Assembly: GCA_017447005.1 (NCBI GenBank)
Contig: JAFSOM010000241.1
Location: 1 to 6,261, forward strand
Length of the DNA stretch: 6,261 nucleotides
Direction: 5' to 3'
Source: Oscillibacter sp.
GTDB taxonomy: Bacteria > Bacillota > Clostridia > Oscillospirales > Oscillospiraceae
In this document: positions 3,330-6,261 of the stretch, in pieces
Layout: every line of letters starts with the position of its first letter
How positions within the stretch are numbered: the stretch's first letter is position 1
Notes under the pieces: generated by a model
What the model saw: only the letters and a program-made list of their open reading frames with translations
Databases searched by the model: none
What the model was told of the DNA's origin: nothing
Translations under genes and position numbers: made by a program

Positions 3330-4134
3330 CGCAATTCCCGCCCCCTTTTGTCATTTCATGCGCCCTAAGCCATTTTTGCGCCAGCTGTTCCCGTTTGAGT
3401 ACGATTTTCTCCACCGCCGATGTTCCTGTGCGCTGGAAAGTTCCGGGGCCGACAGCCTGATAGTAGTTTGTGTGGGTTTCCAGAAACTCCGACAAGCCGT
3501 TGACGGTTCGCGCTCTGTAGAGGCGGTCAAGCGCGGCGCGTTCCTGTTCGCTGACGCCCGCGCCCGTACAGCCCAGCGCGGCGGCTATAGTCGCCTGCGT
3601 CTGTCCGCCGTAGTAGCGGCGACGGAGAATGTCGCGCTGTGGGTGCGACAGGTCGCGCATCGCCGCTTCCAGCGCGTCATGAAGCTGTCGTATGTACAGC
3701 GATTCGACCGCCAAATCTTCCGGCTCCGGGGCGGCGGCGGGTATCATGTCCGCAAGTGTGGCGTCGCCGTCATCGTCTCCAACAGGCGCGTCCAGACTTC
3801 CGGCGTGGCGGAGAGCGTCATTCGCTTGCCTCGCGTTCCGAATGCCGCCAACCTCCGCAAAGGCCGTCTTCAGTGTGAACGCCAGATAGCCTATGAAGGA
3901 CATCCCCCGTTCCGGGTCATAACCCTCCACGGCGGCAACAAGAGCCAGATAACCGGACTGGTACAAATCCTCAAACTCCGCCCCGCCGCCGAACCCACCG
4001 GAGAGTGTCATTACCCGCGACGCCTGACGCACAACGAAACGCTCCACCTGATTCCACAGTTGCGGGAGAAGCTCCTTTTGTCCGGCGCGGATAGCCGCCG
4101 CCAATTCTTCATTTGTTTGTTTTTCCGTCCCCAT
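3310..4134 (-). CDS. Sigma-70 family RNA polymerase sigma factor (phage/element type)
   Basis: A 274 aa protein. Region 2 spans about residues 25-95: FEDLYQSGYLALVAAVEGYD and then GMSFIGYLAFTLKTAF match the core-binding and -10 recognition helices of sigma-70 factors. An acidic linker (about 113-145, rich in D, E, A and P) follows. Region 4 is at about 150-205: LSHPQRDILRRRYYGGQTQATIAAALGCTGAGVSEQ with the final helix to about 205. There is no region 1.1 or clear region 3, so it is an alternative sigma. A 65-70 residue C-terminal extension of unknown role follows. The ATG at 4134 lacks a strong RBS (only GGGGGC, rather far), unlike its neighbours. It is followed by the two HTH regulators in overlapping frames, which suggests one regulatory cassette. 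A short plus-strand antisense RNA may overlap its leader. Confidence 0.8.
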   Translation of the reverse strand: MGTEKQTNEELAAAIRAGQKELLPQLWNQVERFVVRQASRVMTLSGGFGGGAEFEDLYQSGYLALVAAVEGYDPERGMSFIGYLAFTLKTAFAEVGGIRNARQANDALRHAGSLDAPVGDDDGDATLADMIPAAAPEPEDLAVESLYIRQLHDALEAAMRDLSHPQRDILRRRYYGGQTQATIAAALGCTGAGVSEQERAALDRLYRARTVNGLSEFLETHTNYYQAVGPGTFQRTGTSAVEKIVLKREQLAQKWLRAHEMTKGGGNCDETDRQ

Positions 4135-4162
4135 TGCGCAAAAGCCCCCGGTATGGTAAAAT
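4134..4162 (+). promoter_or_regulatory. Plus-strand promoter opposite the sigma factor gene
   Basis: TTGCGC (4134-4139), 17 bp spacer, TAAAAT (4157-4162) preceded by TGG, making an extended -10. Transcription from about 4169 would reach the terminator at 4196-4228, giving a transcript of about 60 nt. Confidence 0.4.
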
Positions 4163-4195
4163 AAAGGCGTCTACTCCATCACTCACCATATCGGG

Positions 4196-4228
4196 AGGCT
4201 GTCCCGGAAACGGGACGGCTTTTATTTT
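4196..4228 (+). terminator. Plus-strand intrinsic terminator
   Basis: GTCCCG (4201-4206) and CGGGAC (4211-4216) close a GAAA tetraloop. The stem extends to 4196/4221 with two G-U pairs that exist only on the plus strand, and the tail reads TTTTATTTT. On the minus strand there is no U tract, so it would stop transcripts running against the local genes. Confidence 0.65.
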
Positions 4229-4254
4229 GTTTTCATCACGGCGGCGGTCGCGCC
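4224..4254 (+). repeat. Intergenic direct repeat, copy 2
   Basis: ATTTTGTTT, then CACGGCGGCGGTCGCGCC (4237-4254), identical over 18 bp to 2091-2108. It overlaps the predicted last residues of the 94 aa gene. Confidence 0.6.
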
Positions 4255-4520
4255 ATCGGTTCTTTCGGACAGGCCGTCACGCGAACCCATGACAGGCGGG
4301 CGATTCTCACGGCCTTACCGCCCCCCCCCACATTTTTCTTGGCGGCCCGCGCTCCCGCTTCACATCCGGCGTGGAAAGCAATTTCAATCGCCCGATACAC
4401 GCCGTCAGGGTCGTTGCCTTTCGCCATATCCCGAAGTATAAGAACTTCAGGCATACGCAGTCTGTAGCCATCAGAAATTCGCTTTTCACCCTGTTCGGCA
4501 TATTTCATAATATCACGCAT
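4236..4520 (-). CDS. Small phage-type protein of unknown function, end uncertain
   Basis: A 94 aa frame with ATG at 4520 behind AAGGAG (4533-4528) with 7 bp spacing. Residues 1-60 look like real protein: basic start, then MPEVLILRDMAKGNDPDGVY, then a helical RAIEIAFHAGCEAGARAAKK. The xxxAFxAGxxAGxRAA pattern resembles small hypothetical proteins common in Firmicutes prophages (recall only). After KKNV comes a run of nine G bases (4329-4321) encoding glycines. Beyond it the sequence is basic and proline-rich and runs into an intergenic repeat, which is unlike a normal C-terminus. With eight G the frame would stop after GGAVRP at about 4305; with ten it would stop even sooner. The tail after the G run is therefore doubtful. 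Function unknown. Confidence 0.6.
   Translation of the reverse strand: MRDIMKYAEQGEKRISDGYRLRMPEVLILRDMAKGNDPDGVYRAIEIAFHAGCEAGARAAKKNVGGGGKAVRIARLSWVRVTACPKEPMARPPP
4321..4329 (-). repeat. G9 homopolymer within a coding region
   Basis: Nine consecutive C bases on the plus strand (G on the coding strand). One base lost or gained changes the reading frame and ends the protein within a few codons. It could be a slippage-prone phase-variable tract or a sequencing error. Confidence 0.8.
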
Positions 4521-4542
4521 GAAGATTCTCCTTCGTGTCTCA

Positions 4543-4581
4543 AAGGAAGGTTTGAGGGAATAAATCCGCCAAACCTTCCTT
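4543..4581. repeat. Perfect 12 bp inverted repeat between two genes
   Basis: AAGGAAGGTTTG (4543-4554) pairs exactly with 4570-4581 across a 15 nt loop. It lies between the stop of the 69 aa gene and the RBS of the 94 aa gene. Neither strand has a U tract after it, so a processing hairpin, attenuator or operator is more likely than a terminator. Confidence 0.7.
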
Positions 4582-4614
4582 ACGGTTGGTATGGAGCAGT
4601 TCCGGCGCGTGGAC

Positions 4615-4824
4615 TTAATCGGCGGCGAGAGTTTTCGCGGCTTTCATCGCTTCCATTTCGCTGTCAATGCCGCAGATAATCGGGTCAACCAGTTCATAGG
4701 CAAGGCTCAACAGCAGGTTAATATGCTCACGGGGGGCGGCGGGGTCATTCGAGTATTCGCGGAGCGCGCATAACAGAGCTTCCAGCGTCTTTGCGGTATC
4801 GAGTGCGCTTTCCTTGACAGTCAT
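4615..4824 (-). CDS. 69 aa acidic helical protein, unknown
   Basis: Not recognised. The ATG at 4824 overlaps the TGA of the upstream gene by 4 bp and follows GGGAGGTG (4837-4830) with about 7 bp spacing, so translation is coupled. The stop is TAA at 4615. The sequence is helical throughout: a first helix KESALDTAKTLEALLCALREY (about 4-24), a short break at NDPAAP, then HINLLLSLAYELVDPIICG and DSEMEAMKAAKTL. There is no membrane segment or known motif. Small two-to-three-helix acidic proteins of this sort are common in phage early operons and often bind a partner, but no partner can be named. The good RBS and coupling make it a real gene. Confidence 0.65.
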   Translation of the reverse strand: MTVKESALDTAKTLEALLCALREYSNDPAAPREHINLLLSLAYELVDPIICGIDSEMEAMKAAKTLAAD

Positions 4825-5399
4825 ACCGTCACCTCCCGTTCAAAACGGCGTTCCCGCCGTGCGGGGCGTTGGCGTTTGCGCTTGCGGTCGCTCTCTATCG
4901 CCTCCACGATTCTGCGGAGAGAATCGGCCTTCCAGATAGCGCTTTTCAATCCGTTCATTGCCTGACGGAATCCAGCGTAAATGAAACACGCATCGTTGTT
5001 GTCAAAAGAGATGCGTTCAACCTCCACCCGGAATTTTTCGCCTTCGCTCAAAAAACCGTATGCGCAGGAAAACGCTTCTTCTTTGGTCTGCGTAAACTTC
5101 CAGCGGAGAAACTTCCCCTTATTCGTGCGCATATCAATGCAGGACAGCGCAGGGGAACACAGGTAGTCCAGCGACAGCGCGTCATAACATCCGGCGCTAT
5201 GGGCGGCGCACTCATGCGACGCAATCAGCTTTTGCATACCGCGCATTTCTTCCAGCGTCAGGGTTTCTCCATCCTCAATGACGGCGGCGAAAACCGGATA
5301 GCTGACATTCGCGGCGTCGGCGAACTTTTCCAACGGAATATCGAAAAAGGGCGTTTGAAGGGCCACGATTTCCGCCAGCAGATTCGGATAGCGCGTCAC
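4821..5399 (-). CDS. XRE-like HTH protein with basic tail
   Basis: A 192 aa protein starting with GTG at 5399, about 10 bp from GGAGGG (5415-5410). The N-terminus (about residues 4-60) resembles a Cro/C1-type helix-turn-helix of the kind that begins xxxNLLAEI and has a tolerant second helix: YPNLLAEIV, PLEKFADAANVSYPVFAAVI, GETLTLEEMRGMQKLIA. The rest has several aromatics and cysteines without a known motif, and the last 25 residues are strongly basic (RKRKRQRPARRERRFER), suggesting nucleic acid contact. The same frame continues upstream without interruption except for one TAG (5441-5439), joining it to a small ORF with a strong RBS. A longer product with that stop read through is possible but not favoured. 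The HTH call is from pattern only. Confidence 0.6.
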   Translation of the reverse strand: MTRYPNLLAEIVALQTPFFDIPLEKFADAANVSYPVFAAVIEDGETLTLEEMRGMQKLIASHECAAHSAGCYDALSLDYLCSPALSCIDMRTNKGKFLRWKFTQTKEEAFSCAYGFLSEGEKFRVEVERISFDNNDACFIYAGFRQAMNGLKSAIWKADSLRRIVEAIESDRKRKRQRPARRERRFEREVTV

Positions 5400-5438
5400 G
5401 GCGGCGGTTCCCTCCGGCTTGCCCTTGAAACGGAACTC

Positions 5439-5522
5439 CTACAAGCCCGCTTCCCGTGCATTCACATGACGGCGGATGTTGTCGGCCAGTCTGGTCATGT
5501 TTGCGCTTTGGCTGATTTTCAT
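5439..5522 (-). CDS. 27 aa peptide (up to 43 aa with upstream GTG)
   Basis: Not recognised. ATG at 5522 follows AAGGAG (5535-5530) with 7 bp spacing, a strong site. The product MKISQSANMTRLADN continues for 12 residues to AREAGL and ends at TAG. An in-frame GTG at 5570 with its own GGAGGG (5581-5576, 6 bp spacing) would add 16 residues. It is in frame with the XRE-like gene, separated from its GTG by 39 bp including the TAG. It may be a small protein or a leader coupling translation to that gene. A plus-strand RNA predicted at about 5569-5648 is complementary to the GTG start and its RBS. Confidence 0.4.
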   Translation of the reverse strand: MKISQSANMTRLADNIRRHVNAREAGL

Positions 5523-5533
5523 ATAATTTCTCC

Positions 5534-5562
5534 TTGCTTTTTGTGGGAGAGCGGCGTATACT
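5534..5562 (+). promoter_or_regulatory. Plus-strand promoter opposite the small-peptide leader
   Basis: TTGCTT (5534-5539), 17 bp spacer, TATACT (5557-5562; five of six consensus bases). Transcription from about 5569 would end at the terminator at 5600-5648. Confidence 0.4.
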
Positions 5563-5599
5563 GTGTTCACCGCCGCCCTCCGGGGTTGGTGTGTTCTAT

Positions 5600-5648
5600 A
5601 GCTTCATATCCGGTGGCTTTGGTTGGTTCGCCGGATATGGGGCTTTTT
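5600..5648 (+). terminator. Plus-strand intrinsic terminator
   Basis: CATATCCGG (5605-5613) pairs exactly with 5631-5639. The stem extends outward to A5600/T5644 through two T-G pairs that are wobbles only on the plus strand, followed by TTTTT. On the minus strand the stem would contain A-C mismatches and no U tract follows. Confidence 0.65.
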
Positions 5649-6136
5649 CATGTCTCTTCAGCGGTCAGTTCCCGCATGATGAGCAACTTGTCATCCACAG
5701 TTTCCCGCCGCCGCGACGGGCCGTCAAAGTAAATCGGAACGCACATTTCAAGAATCCGGTCATAAACGCGCCTGCGGCTCATGTCCTGCGGGTTTTTCAG
5801 TTCGTTGAGCGTCAGATTGGTTGTGACAATCGTCGGTTTCCGCGCCCGGTAACGCTCATCTACCAGCATGAACACATTTTCAAGGGCGTATTCGCTGGAA
5901 CGCTCCGCGCCAAGGTCATCGAATACCACTAACGGCGCGTTGCGGACGCGGGTCACAGTTTCGCTCTTGTCCCAGCCGGAATTGAGGACGCGGGACAGGG
6001 ACGTAATGAACACGGAAACAGGCTCGTCACGCTGGAGAAGCTCATTACAGACGCAGTGCGCCGCGAACGTCTTGCCCGTGCCGACGTTGCCCCAGAGCAA
6101 CAGGCCGACATTTTTTCCATCTGAGCGGTTGAACAT
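5648..6136 (-). CDS. DnaC/IstB-type AAA+ helicase loader, N-terminally truncated
   Basis: 162 aa of an ATPase of the DnaC/DnaI/IstB group, which loads the replicative helicase at a phage or element origin. Walker A is GNVGTGKT at residues 16-23, Walker B LVVFDDLG at 69-76, sensor 1 VTTNLT at 104-109, and an arginine in VYDRI (about 127) fits the arginine finger. The C-terminus looks complete (TGA at 5650-5648). Full-length relatives are usually about 100 residues longer at the N-terminus and carry the helicase-binding part before Walker A. Here ATG at 6136 gives only 15 residues before it, there is no RBS, and upstream is an unrelated frame whose TAA directly precedes this ATG. The 5' part therefore appears replaced or lost. 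The protein may be non-functional, or the junction may be a rearrangement. Confidence 0.75.
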   Translation of the reverse strand: MFNRSDGKNVGLLLWGNVGTGKTFAAHCVCNELLQRDEPVSVFITSLSRVLNSGWDKSETVTRVRNAPLVVFDDLGAERSSEYALENVFMLVDERYRARKPTIVTTNLTLNELKNPQDMSRRRVYDRILEMCVPIYFDGPSRRRETVDDKLLIMRELTAEET

Positions 6137-6259
6137 TTAAGCGGAACGATTTGAAATGGAGGGCAAATAATTAGTCAGCAACCAGTTATGAAGCTCTCCA
6201 TTGATAGAAAGCGCGGCAACCTGAGCCAACGCGCCGCTTCCGGTCGTTGACCAACTCAT
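6137..6259 (-). CDS. Short ORF upstream of the loader fragment, unrecognised, possibly partial
   Basis: From the ATG at 6259 (or from beyond the window) a frame of 40 residues runs to TAA at 6139-6137, directly followed in the same frame by the ATG of the loader fragment. It starts MSWSTTGSGALAQVAALS and ends SNRSA. It does not resemble the N-terminal domain of helicase loaders. The start is two bases from the window edge, so no RBS can be judged. It may be part of whatever sequence replaced the 5' end of the loader gene. Confidence 0.25.
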   Translation of the reverse strand: MSWSTTGSGALAQVAALSINGELHNWLLTNYLPSISNRSA

Positions 6260-6261
6260 GC

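Overview
The window is GC-rich DNA whose gene content suggests a prophage or phage-derived element in a gut-type, high-GC member of the Clostridia (Firmicutes). The evidence is a minus-strand block of small unknown genes lying between a DnaC/IstB-type helicase loader, a sigma-70 family factor and two tandem ArpU/RinA-like HTH regulators, with good AGGAGG-type ribosome binding sites and short or overlapping junctions. No structural, integration or lysis gene is visible, so the exact element type is an inference.

Layout, reading the minus strand from the right edge. At 6259-6137 there is an unrecognised short ORF. At 6136-5648 is the ATPase module of a helicase loader whose N-terminal half is missing. 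From 5570 to 4615 are three small genes: a 27-43 aa peptide, an XRE-like HTH protein and a 69 aa protein. At 4520-4236 is a 94 aa protein with a G9 homopolymer near its end. From 4134 to 2335 are the sigma factor and the two paralogous regulators, all overlapping at their ends. Two intergenic gaps in this block (near 4135-4235 and 5523-5647) each hold a plus-strand promoter-like sequence and a convincing plus-strand intrinsic terminator. Each would produce a 60-80 nt RNA antisense to the leader of the next minus-strand gene.

The left third is mostly non-coding and is the unusual part. Between 1808 and 2334 there is a ten-unit array of 11-12 bp helically phased repeats. A related, inverted mini-array lies just upstream of the promoter of the only plus-strand gene (1547-1807). 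A 35 aa single-pass membrane peptide is encoded at 1371-1264 (minus). From about 481 to 1231 there is a dense array of roughly twenty palindromes and hairpins built on two recurring cores, ATTTCAAAT and CAAACGTTTG, separated by GGCGGCGGGA-like spacers. Mismatches and compensatory changes suggest the structure is kept in a plus-strand RNA or single strand. A TTGACA promoter with an AT-rich upstream element (353-381) points into this array.

At the left edge a divergent minus-strand promoter (317-288) leads into a leader of about 200 nt. This leader has a closed multi-branched fold, an intrinsic terminator with a U6 tract, and a mutually exclusive hairpin, followed by a strong RBS and a basic small gene that runs off the window. 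This is the layout of a riboswitch or attenuator, and I could not match it to a known class. The leader and the palindrome array are the two best candidates for something undescribed.
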